Assembly: GCA_030731175.1 (NCBI GenBank)
Contig: JANQUM010000052.1
Span: forward strand, 3,484 to 11,175
Direction: 5' to 3'
DNA: 7,692 bases
Source of the DNA: Spirosomataceae bacterium
Lineage (GTDB): Bacteria; Bacteroidota; Bacteroidia; Cytophagales; Spirosomataceae
The notes under the pieces were generated by a model. The model had not been told where the DNA came from, ran no database searches, and worked only from the letters and a program-made list of their open reading frames with translations. Both the position numbers and the translations under genes were made by a program. The stretch's first letter is position 1. Each line of letters begins with the position of its first letter. Shown piece by piece: positions 1 through 6,878 of the stretch.

Positions 1-9
1 CCTAAACGC

Positions 10-35
10 AGCCCCTAAATCCCCAAAGGGGACTT
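10..35 (+). repeat. Intergenic repeat, copy 1 (inverted relative to copy 2)
   Basis: A 26-base C-rich then G-rich unit (AGCCCC, TAAATCCCC, AAAGGGG, ACTT) lies downstream of the peptidase gene. The reverse complement of bases 88-112 reads AGCCCC, ATCGCCCT, AAAGGGG, AATT, so the two units are imperfect inverted copies about 52 bases apart. Within this copy CCCC at 21-24 can pair with GGGG at 28-31 around AAA. No T-run follows on either strand, so it is not a standard intrinsic terminator. I recall similar C/G-rich intergenic repeats from Bacteroidota genomes, but this cannot be confirmed here. Confidence 0.5.
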
Positions 36-87
36 GAAGTTACGGCACGTATGTCTTTTCTCGAACAAGAAAAATGGAGAAATAAGG

Positions 88-112
88 AATTCCCCTTTAG
101 GGCGATGGGGCT
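88..112 (-). repeat. Intergenic repeat, copy 2 (inverted relative to copy 1)
   Basis: This is the partner of the unit at 10-35 in opposite orientation, ending six bases short of the peptidase stop codon. The shared blocks are AGCCCC at the outer end and AAAGGGG plus A-x-TT at the inner end; the middle differs (ATCGCCCT against TAAATCCCC). The pair encloses bases 36-87, in which I see no gene and only a weak six-base A/T hairpin. It could be a small non-autonomous element, a REP-like pair, or part of the 3' end of the peptidase transcript. Confidence 0.5.
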
Positions 113-118
113 GAACTT

Positions 119-2578
119 TCAATAATTTGCGTACGCTTCTTTCAGGCGTTCGTCGGTTTCGGCTTTGATAACTTCTTTTAATGCTGCTTGCGTCTCGGGT
201 AAGTCACTAATCAAAAGCATTGACTGAGCGGCGGCGTAGCGTAAATACCATTGTGGCTTATTGAGTGCCATGTCTTTCAGAAACGGCAACGCTGCAAGCT
301 GGATTTCGGTATTTGATTGAATTAAGTAGGTGCCAAAAATGCCCATTACCTGATACAATTCGGTATTTCCTTGTTCTGATAGTCGCTTAATAAACCACGA
401 TAAACGCTCTGGATCAGCTTGCTCTGCGTAAAAACTGGCAACTGAAGCAAAAATATTTACGTCTTTTATTTGCTCAAAAGCGGCAACTAATTCGGCGGCA
501 TCGGGTGGTTTATTAACCAACAAAGCCTCCAAAGCCGCTCCCCGAACTGCGTAGGAAGTATCCCGCAAAGCCGCCCGAAAAAGGATGTCGTTCTGTGGGT
601 TGAGGAAGTTTTTCATTGCAAGAATAGCATCAGCACGAACGTTGGCATTTTTATCGTTTTTTATCACGAATTGCAGCTCTTTTTCCACGTCCAGAAAGCC
701 TTCGCCATCGTAGTCAAATAGTTGTTGCACGGCAAAATCCCTTAAACCCCAGAAACTATCTCTGGTAGCTTCGAGCACCAATTTTCGTACCTCAGGATCG
801 GTGAGTGGTGGCTTAGCGTAAAGCTCGTCAGTTTCAGGGGCGAAGGTCAATGCTTCGAGGGCTTTTAGGCGTCCGCTGACGGTTGAAGAATTTCGGTATT
901 GGCTCATCAATACTCCGTTACTTTTGGGGTGATTTATTTCACCGACTAATTCACCTTTCGGGTCAATTAAAACAAACGTCGGGGCTTTGTCCATCGTGAA
1001 ATTGAAAACCTGACCCTCTTTTGTCAAATCAATTTTTCTCGAAACCGTTTTTCCGTCTTCAAAACCGATGAGAACTTCGAGCGGCAAACGGTAAATTGTG
1101 GCGTTTACAGAATCAACAACTTGATCAATTTCAATTGTGAGCGTTCCTTTTTTATAATAATCTTCTACGTCAAGACGGGCGTGTCCGGCGGTTAAAAACC
1201 ACTGATTAAAAAACCAGTTAAGGTCTTCTCCAGTTACTTCCTCAAACGCCATGCGTAAATTATGAATCTCGGCGTTTTTGAACGCATTATTTTTGAGGTA
1301 AACGTGCAGCGAAGCGAAGAAGGCCTCGTCTCCAACGTACCGCCGTAACATCTGCAATACTCGTCCACCTTTAGCATACGAGTGCGAATCAAACATATCT
1401 TCGCGATCATTATAATAAAAGCGAATGAGTGGCTCTTGCTTGTTTTTTGCTTCAGCGAGGTAATTTTCCATTGCCTGAATTGCCGTCCATTCTCCAGCTT
1501 CCTCGCCGTAAAAATGGCTCGCCCAAAGGTATTCTGAATAATCGGCGAAAGATTCATTCAGCGGCAAATTCGACCACGATTCTGTTGTAACTAAATCGCC
1601 GAACCAATGGTGGAATAATTCATGAGCAATTACAGCATCATCGTTGTTATCCACGAGTTGGTTCGGGTTTTTCACCACAAAATCGCCGTGAATGGTTGCA
1701 GTGGTATTTTCCATTGCACCAGATACAAACTCCCTAACGGCAATTTGGCTGTATTTTTCCCACGGGTATTTAACGCCAAGCAGGTTCTCGAAGTAGCTTA
1801 TCATTTGCGGGGTTCGACCAAAAATCGCGAGGGCGTTTTCCGCAAATTCGGGTTCGAGGTAATAACTGACTTCGAAATCTTTGAAGTTAGGCTCAACGGT
1901 TTTTACGAAATTTCCGGCGGCAATCATCGTTAAGTAAACTGCGTGCGGCTTTTTCATTTGCCAGTGGTCAGTTCTTGTGTTATCGTCGTGCGTGATTTTC
2001 TCAATCAATTCGCCGTTTGAAAGGGTTATCAACGAAGCATCAACCCGTAAATAAATGTCTTGCGTATGCTTTTCGTTTGGTGCATCAAAAGTTGGAAACC
2101 AGCACGAGTTTGCTTGCGTTTCGCCTTGCGTCCAGAGTTGCTTTTTCGGCGTGGTTGCATCCACGAAATAAAGGCCTTTATCCTGCAAAATGGCCTCGCT
2201 TCCGCCTACTTTTAGCTCGTTTGGCTTGGCAACGTATTCGATCGCAATACTTACGGTATCGTTTCGGGTGAAAGTTACCGAAAACGGCACGCTGAGTTTC
2301 GATCCATCGTACGAAAACTCAATTGATTTTGAGTTATACGTTACGGCTTTTACGTCAAAGCCTTTTGCATCAAGAGTGACTTCGTTTTGCGGATAAAAAT
2401 GGGGCTTAAGTGTCAGTATTGCCTTGCCGTTTAACTGCTCATTTGCCCAGTTTGGCGAAACGTATAATGTTGTGTGAATCAAATCCCACGTTTTCTTAGT
2501 ACTTCCCTGATATTCAGGAAGCTGAGCAATTGAAAACGAAGTGACGAGAAGTAATAAAATCAGCAGGCGAATTCGCAT
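119..2578 (-). CDS. Secreted M1-family zinc aminopeptidase with C-terminal HEAT-like repeats
   Basis: This is an 819-residue gluzincin peptidase expected to release N-terminal amino acids from peptides outside the cytoplasm. Residues 1-18 form a Sec signal peptide (Arg-containing start, Leu-rich core, likely cleavage after Ser-Ile-Ala, before Gln19); there is no lipobox Cys. The N-terminal beta domain spans about 25-215. The catalytic domain carries the substrate-binding GAMEN motif at 287-291, zinc motif HELFHHW with His319 and His323, general base Glu320, third zinc ligand Glu342 in NESFAD, and the transition-state Tyr401 in SYAKGG. A small beta domain (about 465-550) precedes a helical HEAT/armadillo-like tail (about 565-819). 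All catalytic residues are present. No Type IX secretion sorting domain is obvious at the C-terminus. It appears to be a single-gene unit with its own promoter element, separated from the preceding gene by a terminator. The stop is TGA. The substrate cannot be read from the sequence. Confidence 0.95.
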   Translation of the reverse strand: MRIRLLILLLLVTSFSIAQLPEYQGSTKKTWDLIHTTLYVSPNWANEQLNGKAILTLKPHFYPQNEVTLDAKGFDVKAVTYNSKSIEFSYDGSKLSVPFSVTFTRNDTVSIAIEYVAKPNELKVGGSEAILQDKGLYFVDATTPKKQLWTQGETQANSCWFPTFDAPNEKHTQDIYLRVDASLITLSNGELIEKITHDDNTRTDHWQMKKPHAVYLTMIAAGNFVKTVEPNFKDFEVSYYLEPEFAENALAIFGRTPQMISYFENLLGVKYPWEKYSQIAVREFVSGAMENTTATIHGDFVVKNPNQLVDNNDDAVIAHELFHHWFGDLVTTESWSNLPLNESFADYSEYLWASHFYGEEAGEWTAIQAMENYLAEAKNKQEPLIRFYYNDREDMFDSHSYAKGGRVLQMLRRYVGDEAFFASLHVYLKNNAFKNAEIHNLRMAFEEVTGEDLNWFFNQWFLTAGHARLDVEDYYKKGTLTIEIDQVVDSVNATIYRLPLEVLIGFEDGKTVSRKIDLTKEGQVFNFTMDKAPTFVLIDPKGELVGEINHPKSNGVLMSQYRNSSTVSGRLKALEALTFAPETDELYAKPPLTDPEVRKLVLEATRDSFWGLRDFAVQQLFDYDGEGFLDVEKELQFVIKNDKNANVRADAILAMKNFLNPQNDILFRAALRDTSYAVRGAALEALLVNKPPDAAELVAAFEQIKDVNIFASVASFYAEQADPERLSWFIKRLSEQGNTELYQVMGIFGTYLIQSNTEIQLAALPFLKDMALNKPQWYLRYAAAQSMLLISDLPETQAALKEVIKAETDERLKEAYANY

Positions 2579-2604
2579 TTAAGCAAGTTTTGGTTTATGA
2601 AATA

Positions 2605-2612
2605 CAAAGTTA
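2605..2612 (-). promoter_or_regulatory. Probable -7 box for the M1 peptidase gene
   Basis: On the minus strand this reads TAACTTTG, matching the Bacteroidota -7 consensus TAnnTTTG. It would place the transcription start near 2598, giving a leader of about 20 bases before the ATG at 2578. No good -33 TTTG is found at the expected distance, where the U-tract of the preceding terminator lies instead, so the call rests on one box and on its position. Confidence 0.45.
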
Positions 2613-2628
2613 GTTGATTGCTCTCGAT

Positions 2629-2663
2629 AAAAAGAAAAAGGCAACCCCGAAAACGGGATTGCC
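2629..2663 (-). terminator. Intrinsic terminator of the four-TM membrane protein gene
   Basis: In the minus-strand transcript GGCAATCCCG (2663 to 2654) pairs with CGGGGTTGCC (2649 to 2640) across a UUUU loop, a 10-base-pair stem with one G-U wobble. It is followed by UUUUUCUUUUU (2639 to 2629). On the plus strand the wobble would be a C-A mismatch and there is no U-tract, so it acts for minus-strand transcription. It lies about 24 bases after the stop codon at 2687. Confidence 0.92.
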
Positions 2664-2686
2664 TCTCTTTAAAGACTGTGTTATTT

Positions 2687-3166
2687 TTAACTCATGTGCT
2701 TGAGGTTTAGCCCGTAGAGTACCCCGAAAAGTACGGCCACAAATACCGCTCCGCCACTGGCTGCCGCTCCGATAAAACCTTCGTAAATGAACAATGGGGC
2801 TAATATAAGTACGGCGTGCCCAGCAAGGTAAACGAAATACCCTTTTTTGTTTAATCCCCACATCACGATTGCTCCAATTAAAGTCAGGATATTGCCAAGG
2901 CCCGAGCCCAAAGCCATATTTTGCATATTTTCTACGGTTAGACCTTCGGTGACACCGCTCAAAAGTTTGCCTACAAAGCCAGGCATTTCTTCGCCTTCAG
3001 CTTCAATTTGATCTTGAGCGTCGTCCATCGCGTCTTTGGCTACGTCAACTGCCATTTCGGCGGAAGTATAGCTCGTTACGGCACTATAAATACCAAAACT
3101 ACTGGCAATAAAAGTAAGTACGCAAAGTACGGTTAGGAAGGTTGGACGTAGATTTGTGGTTTCCAT
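2687..3166 (-). CDS. Uncharacterised four-TM membrane protein
   Basis: This 159-residue protein is of unknown function. Predicted membrane segments lie at about 9-29, 88-104, 109-128 and 132-152. Between the first and second is a polar region (about 33-62) rich in Asp, Glu, Ala and Gln, probably helical. The start carries an RPTFLTVLCVLTFI-like stretch, a pattern I associate with small hypothetical membrane proteins common in Bacteroidota. No catalytic or metal-binding motif is visible; the C-terminal half is rich in Gly and Ala. The ATG at 3166 follows an AT-rich leader typical of the phylum and directly begins the first hydrophobic segment without a cleavable signal. It has its own promoter and strong terminators on both sides, so it is a separate transcription unit and not a member of the division operon. 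Its position beside ftsZ is weak evidence of any link to division. Confidence 0.85.
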   Translation of the reverse strand: METTNLRPTFLTVLCVLTFIASSFGIYSAVTSYTSAEMAVDVAKDAMDDAQDQIEAEGEEMPGFVGKLLSGVTEGLTVENMQNMALGSGLGNILTLIGAIVMWGLNKKGYFVYLAGHAVLILAPLFIYEGFIGAAASGGAVFVAVLFGVLYGLNLKHMS

Positions 3167-3203
3167 AATAATTAATTGAGGTTAATTTAAGTTGTTCTTT
3201 TTT

Positions 3204-3236
3204 CAAAAATACAGAAAAATAGTTACCGTAAACAAA
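3204..3236 (-). promoter_or_regulatory. Bacteroidota-type promoter for the four-TM membrane protein
   Basis: On the minus strand a -33 element TTTG (3236 to 3233) and a -7 element TATTTTTG (3211 to 3204, matching TAnnTTTG) are separated by 21 bases, within the range known for the Bacteroidota primary sigma factor. The start of transcription would be near 3197, giving a leader of about 30 AT-rich bases. It lies after the ftsZ terminator, which supports independent transcription of the downstream gene. Confidence 0.65.
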
Positions 3237-3269
3237 CTATTTTGTACGAAAGGTAAAATTGCTGGAAAT

Positions 3270-3303
3270 AAAAAAAGCTGCTGCAAATTAGATTGCAACA
3301 GCT
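3270..3303 (-). terminator. Intrinsic terminator after ftsZ
   Basis: In the minus-strand transcript AGCUGUUGCAA (3303 to 3293) pairs with UUGCAGCAGCU (3286 to 3276) around a six-base loop, an 11-base-pair stem with one U-G wobble. A run of U follows directly (about 3276 to 3270). It begins 21 bases after the ftsZ stop codon and marks the end of the division-gene transcript. Confidence 0.92.
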
Positions 3304-3324
3304 CGTAAAATCATTAGTACAAAA

Positions 3325-4617
3325 TTACTTTATCAATCCCTCGCGGCGAAGTCCCTCGTACATTTCAGCAAGCGGGAATTTCTCAACGGGCTTTGAATTA
3401 GCGGTTTTATTTAGTTTATAATCTAGATGCCAACGCTTAAAAGATGGTTCGTTTAGTGGCTGCACTTTGTAGTCATTATTTACAAAATACTCTACCATTT
3501 GGCGGGTATAATCTGCTGCAACGGGCATCTTGACTTCCACTTCCACTGCTTCTACTACCTCCTCAACAACCGGCTCTTCTTTTAGCGGAATGCGTTGATT
3601 TTTCGTTCCTTCGGTTCCAAAGCCTGCGGCAACAATCGTTACCCGCAAACCGCCGTCTTTCAAAGAACGGTCAATGCTGTAACCGTGCTTAAATACTTCG
3701 GCATCTGCCTGTATTTCGCCTTGCACAAAATTAGTGATGAGTGTCTGGTCAGACATTTTGATTTCGTATTCCGGTTTTTCGTCGCTGTAAGCAATAGAAA
3801 CCAAGATACGTTTTGCACCGTTGATTTTATTGTTTTCTAACAGCGGCGACTCCAACGCTTGCGTAATTGCATCAATAGCACGTTTTTCTCCGGTTGCCAC
3901 GGCAGAGCCCATCATCGCTTGGCCAGCGTTTTGAAGCACCATTTTAACATCGGCAAAGTCACAGTTTATTTCGCCTTGCGAAGTAATTAACTCGGCAATA
4001 CTTTTTACGCCATTAGCAAGTACTTCATCGGCTTTTTTATACGCCGCTCTTACTGGTAAGTCTTTATAAAGGTCTTGTAATATTTGGTTTTTAATGACCA
4101 AAACGGTGTCAGCGTGTTCTTTGAGTTTCTCGATACCCTCTATCGCCTGATGAATTTTAGTATTTCCTTCAAAACCGAACGGGTCTGAAACCACGGCAAC
4201 TACTAAAAGACCCAATTCTTTGGCAATACGGGCAATTTCTGGAGCTGCACCGGTTCCGGTTCCTCCGCCCATTCCGGCGGTGATAAAGACCATTTCTGCT
4301 TTGCCCGAAAGTATCTGACGGATGGCATCCTCGCTTTCAAGAGCGGCTTTTCTGCCCACTTCCGGGTTAGTTCCGGCTCCAAGTCCTTTGGTGAGTTCAA
4401 TACCCAATTGGAGTTTGTGGGCACGTTCGTCCATTTTTTGTAGAGCTTGCTGGTCAGTGTTACAAACTACGTAACCTACGTCTTCAAACCCTGATTCTAT
4501 CATGTGGTTCACGGCATTGCTACCGCCACCGCCAACGCCGATAACTTTGATAACTTGTTGAAAATTCTGACTTTCGTTTTTCTGAAAATCTAACCTGTGA
4601 AGAGCTTTTGTAATCAT
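3325..4617 (-). CDS. ftsZ: Cell division GTPase FtsZ
   Basis: This 430-residue tubulin homologue polymerises with GTP at mid-cell to form the Z ring. The nucleotide-binding domain shows GVGGGGSNAVNHM at 27-39, the T4 glycine loop GGGTGTG at 117-123 and DPFGFEG at 145-151. Asp197 in ADEVL matches the guanine-contacting Asp. The T7 synergy loop NCDFAD at 218-223 supplies Asn218, Asp220 and Asp223 for GTP hydrolysis across the subunit interface. The fold ends near residue 335, followed by a short linker rich in Glu and Val (about 340-370). A P-x-F-x-R core (Pro391, Phe393, Arg395), resembling the usual FtsA-binding C-terminal peptide, is followed by 35 more residues ending in EGLRREGLIK, whereas in most FtsZ proteins this peptide is at the very end. 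The ATG at 4617 gives a normal short N-terminal extension; no clear Shine-Dalgarno is present. It is the last gene of the cluster, 75 bases after ftsA. Confidence 0.98.
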   Translation of the reverse strand: MITKALHRLDFQKNESQNFQQVIKVIGVGGGGSNAVNHMIESGFEDVGYVVCNTDQQALQKMDERAHKLQLGIELTKGLGAGTNPEVGRKAALESEDAIRQILSGKAEMVFITAGMGGGTGTGAAPEIARIAKELGLLVVAVVSDPFGFEGNTKIHQAIEGIEKLKEHADTVLVIKNQILQDLYKDLPVRAAYKKADEVLANGVKSIAELITSQGEINCDFADVKMVLQNAGQAMMGSAVATGEKRAIDAITQALESPLLENNKINGAKRILVSIAYSDEKPEYEIKMSDQTLITNFVQGEIQADAEVFKHGYSIDRSLKDGGLRVTIVAAGFGTEGTKNQRIPLKEEPVVEEVVEAVEVEVKMPVAADYTRQMVEYFVNNDYKVQPLNEPSFKRWHLDYKLNKTANSKPVEKFPLAEMYEGLRREGLIK

Positions 4618-4692
4618 GATTTTAAGGTTTATAGGTTTGCACGTTGTTAAGTTTTGTTTCTTGTTGTCACTCAGGTTTATGCACTTGGCGAA

Positions 4693-6078
4693 TTACCGCC
4701 CGCGGTCGTAGGTATCGCCGCCGAGGTCGTCGCTACCGTTCATAAAGTTTTTCATTTTGCTTATAAATCCGTTCAATCCTCCGCTACCTTGCGGGGTTTT
4801 CGGTGAATTTGTCTTCCCATTTACCTTTGGTGTCACGAAGTCAGAGTATAAAACCGAAGACGGCACTCGGGCATCAAAAGGAAAATAAGAAGCCAATAGC
4901 AAACCAACCACGGTTGAATATTTAGGGTTTTCGAGCTTGCTAAACGGGTTTCTAATAATGTGCTTTAGCGGTCTGCCAATGCGAGTGTGCATATTAGTGG
5001 TTTCGCTAAAAATTTCTTTTGTTATGAAAAGGTTTGATGTCCCTCCGGTCAGAATTATTCCTTGACTTAATTTATCATCAAAACCACTTTTTACAATTTC
5101 GCTCATTACGATTGCCGCAATTTCCCGCACCCGTAATTCGATAATTTCAAGTACACCTCTTACAGGTACATCAAATTCTGGAATTTCCTCCTCGCTCGAT
5201 ATCGTGATGACCTCGTTTTCGTTTAGTTGATCTGGCGGCAGCGAGCCGCAAGTTATTTTCAGCATTTCTGCGTCTTCAAACCGAAGGTTGTACGCCTCCA
5301 TTAAATCATGCGTAACTTTATTGCCGGCGTATTGAATTACCGCTACGTGCCGGATTCCCTGCCGAGAAAAGATTGCTACTTCGGTAATATCACGCCCGAT
5401 ATTTACAACCGCCACGCCGTCTTTATCACGTTTTGTGAGTAAAGATAATGAATCAGGAATTGGTGAAAACAGAGTGTAATCTACTTCTATAATATTGTTT
5501 GTGTCATCGCCCCGTGCATCTTTTTGAGGCACGAAATTAATCATTTCATGCAAATGACGAATGTTTGCTTCGGGGCAAGTAATGGCGTAAAAGGCACCAC
5601 CCAACCGAACACCAACGTGCCCAACCGGGTCATCACTGACGGTTCTTTTATCAACGTTGAAATATTGCGGCAAAATGTGCAACAGTGTATGACCGGGACG
5701 TGGATCAAACGTACGTCTAACATCCCGAAGGAGGTCTTCCATATCGTCGTCCTGAATAATAATCTCCGAATCGCTGCGGGTGATGGTGGTATTATGACCC
5801 TGCCCAACCATCTGTCCGCCCGAAATAGAAATATTTATAAGCCCAACTGGGGCCGAAAGCTGTTCGGCAATTTCTGCCAGTACTTCGTCAAGCAAAGCGG
5901 CTACCCGCTCAAGGTTATTTACTTTACCGTTTTGAATGATATTTTCGTCATCCACGAAAGTCCGTTCGGCGAAAGCATTAATATTTACCTTGCCCGATTC
6001 TTGGTCTTCATCTCCGGCTACGGCACATATTTTTGAGCTTCCAATATCAACCGCGACTACGTATTCTTCCGTTTGCAT
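4693..6078 (-). CDS. ftsA: Cell division protein FtsA (actin-like Z-ring membrane tether)
   Basis: This 461-residue actin-family ATPase anchors FtsZ filaments to the membrane and recruits later divisome proteins. Phosphate-1 is VDIGSSKI at about 10-17 with Asp11. The FtsA-specific 1C (SHS2) domain lies at about 80-165, with the typical DPVGHVGVRLG stretch at 150-160. The adenosine motif IILTGGTSNL is at 341-350. Phosphate-2 at 224-234 reads VVNIGRDITEV: Asn226 stands where Asp is expected (usual form VVDIGGGTTDI) and the glycine run is replaced by Arg-Asp-Ile. I checked the codons: AAT, then CGT, GAT and ATT. A Gly/Ser/Pro-rich linker (about 418-433) precedes a short amphipathic helix at 434-447 (GLNGFISKMKNFMN), the likely membrane-targeting sequence, then a 14-residue acidic/polar tail. 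The gene starts 42 bases after ftsQ and was probably co-transcribed with it. Confidence 0.96.
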   Translation of the reverse strand: MQTEEYVVAVDIGSSKICAVAGDEDQESGKVNINAFAERTFVDDENIIQNGKVNNLERVAALLDEVLAEIAEQLSAPVGLINISISGGQMVGQGHNTTITRSDSEIIIQDDDMEDLLRDVRRTFDPRPGHTLLHILPQYFNVDKRTVSDDPVGHVGVRLGGAFYAITCPEANIRHLHEMINFVPQKDARGDDTNNIIEVDYTLFSPIPDSLSLLTKRDKDGVAVVNIGRDITEVAIFSRQGIRHVAVIQYAGNKVTHDLMEAYNLRFEDAEMLKITCGSLPPDQLNENEVITISSEEEIPEFDVPVRGVLEIIELRVREIAAIVMSEIVKSGFDDKLSQGIILTGGTSNLFITKEIFSETTNMHTRIGRPLKHIIRNPFSKLENPKYSTVVGLLLASYFPFDARVPSSVLYSDFVTPKVNGKTNSPKTPQGSGGLNGFISKMKNFMNGSDDLGGDTYDRGR

Positions 6079-6120
6079 ATTTGCTACAATTAATCCTTTT
6101 ATTTAAACTCTCCACTCAAT

Positions 6121-6867
6121 TTACTTACAAACAACCTGATTTGCGTAAGCCACGCTTACTTCCGAAAAGTTATCCCAGCCTTTTACTGGATAAATTTGCT
6201 TGTAAAAAACTTTCAACCTCCGCAGCTTTGCGTCAACTTCTTCAGGGTTTCCAAAACTAATAATGTGCTCGCCCAATAACGGAACAATGTACATATTCTC
6301 CTGATTATCAACCGCTATCTGCGTTAATTGGGCTTTCCAGAAAGCGTCCGCATATATATGTTTCAAAAACAATAACAAATTAACAGATTTGTTGTCAGTC
6401 ATTGAAGTTTTGTTGATAAAATAATCTCCCGACAATAATATTACCCGTGCGGAATAATTACTCGACGTAGGAAAGAAAACGCCGTCTTCGCTGATATAAT
6501 CGTCTTGCATTCCATCTCGTAAAATTCGGGCAACGGGCAAAAACGGCTCAACCTCAATGGTTAGCATTCCCCGTAAATCTATGTGCATTTCGCAGTTTTT
6601 GATTTGTGGTATTTCCCTGATTTTTTGTTCTACGTTACTCAATTCGATTTTATCGAGGCGTTCGCCCACTAATTTTTTTGGGGAAATCCAGGCTAAGACA
6701 TTCTCCTCAGAAATTAAAGGCAATTCTTCCGGCTGATGAATAATTATTTCTACACTATTGCAAAGGTCTTCTTTGTAATCTCCTTTTACGTTGAGTGCCG
6801 CCGCAATTCCCGCAATCACGAAAACAGGAATTATCCAAAGCATTTTTTTTGTAAGTAGTATATTCAT
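6121..6867 (-). CDS. ftsQ: Cell division protein FtsQ/DivIB
   Basis: This 248-residue bitopic inner-membrane protein belongs to the FtsQ-FtsB-FtsL divisome subcomplex, which controls septal peptidoglycan synthesis. After a short cytoplasmic start with two Lys, one membrane segment lies at about 9-26. A POTRA-like region follows (about 38-107, ending with LRGMLTIEVEP), then a beta domain with YISEDGVFFP at 124-133. The C-terminal part has the family pattern KLRRLKVFY at about 214-222 and a closing YANQVVCK, as often seen in Bacteroidota FtsQ. Overall FtsQ conservation is low, so the call also rests on its place directly before ftsA. It begins 11 bases after the stop of the upstream transferase-like gene, which suggests coupled translation. 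Confidence 0.93.
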   Translation of the reverse strand: MNILLTKKMLWIIPVFVIAGIAAALNVKGDYKEDLCNSVEIIIHQPEELPLISEENVLAWISPKKLVGERLDKIELSNVEQKIREIPQIKNCEMHIDLRGMLTIEVEPFLPVARILRDGMQDDYISEDGVFFPTSSNYSARVILLSGDYFINKTSMTDNKSVNLLLFLKHIYADAFWKAQLTQIAVDNQENMYIVPLLGEHIISFGNPEEVDAKLRRLKVFYKQIYPVKGWDNFSEVSVAYANQVVCK

Positions 6868-6878
6868 GGCTATTTCAT

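Noticed and set aside
56..73. Hairpin TTTTCT / AGAAAA with a six-base loop between the two intergenic repeats
   Set aside because: Six pairs, nearly all A-T, are too weak for a terminator or a structured RNA.
1622..1933. A 103-codon plus-strand open frame inside the peptidase gene
   Set aside because: It covers the antisense of the conserved zinc motif region of the M1 enzyme and shows no independent coding signal.
4625..4680. Three AGGTTT boxes (4625, 4634 region, 4673), two extended to AGGTTTAT, in the ftsA-ftsZ gap
   Set aside because: The short motif in a biased 75-base gap has no regular spacing or symmetry and no known regulator match; chance is likely.
4693..4737. Possible frameshift or truncation of FtsA, because of the polar tail after the amphipathic helix
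   Set aside because: The membrane-targeting helix is complete and in frame, and short acidic/polar tails after it are plausible; there is no sign of a broken reading frame.
5524..6036. A 170-codon open frame on the plus strand inside ftsA
   Set aside because: It lies wholly antisense to a clearly conserved FtsA, has no family resemblance and no promoter of its own; it is a shadow frame.
6870..6878. Mini-ORF ATG-AAA-TAG between the transferase-like gene and ftsQ, two bases before the ftsQ start
   Set aside because: A two-codon frame in an 11-base gap is easily explained by chance in AT-rich sequence; it may only reflect translational coupling and has no supporting signal.
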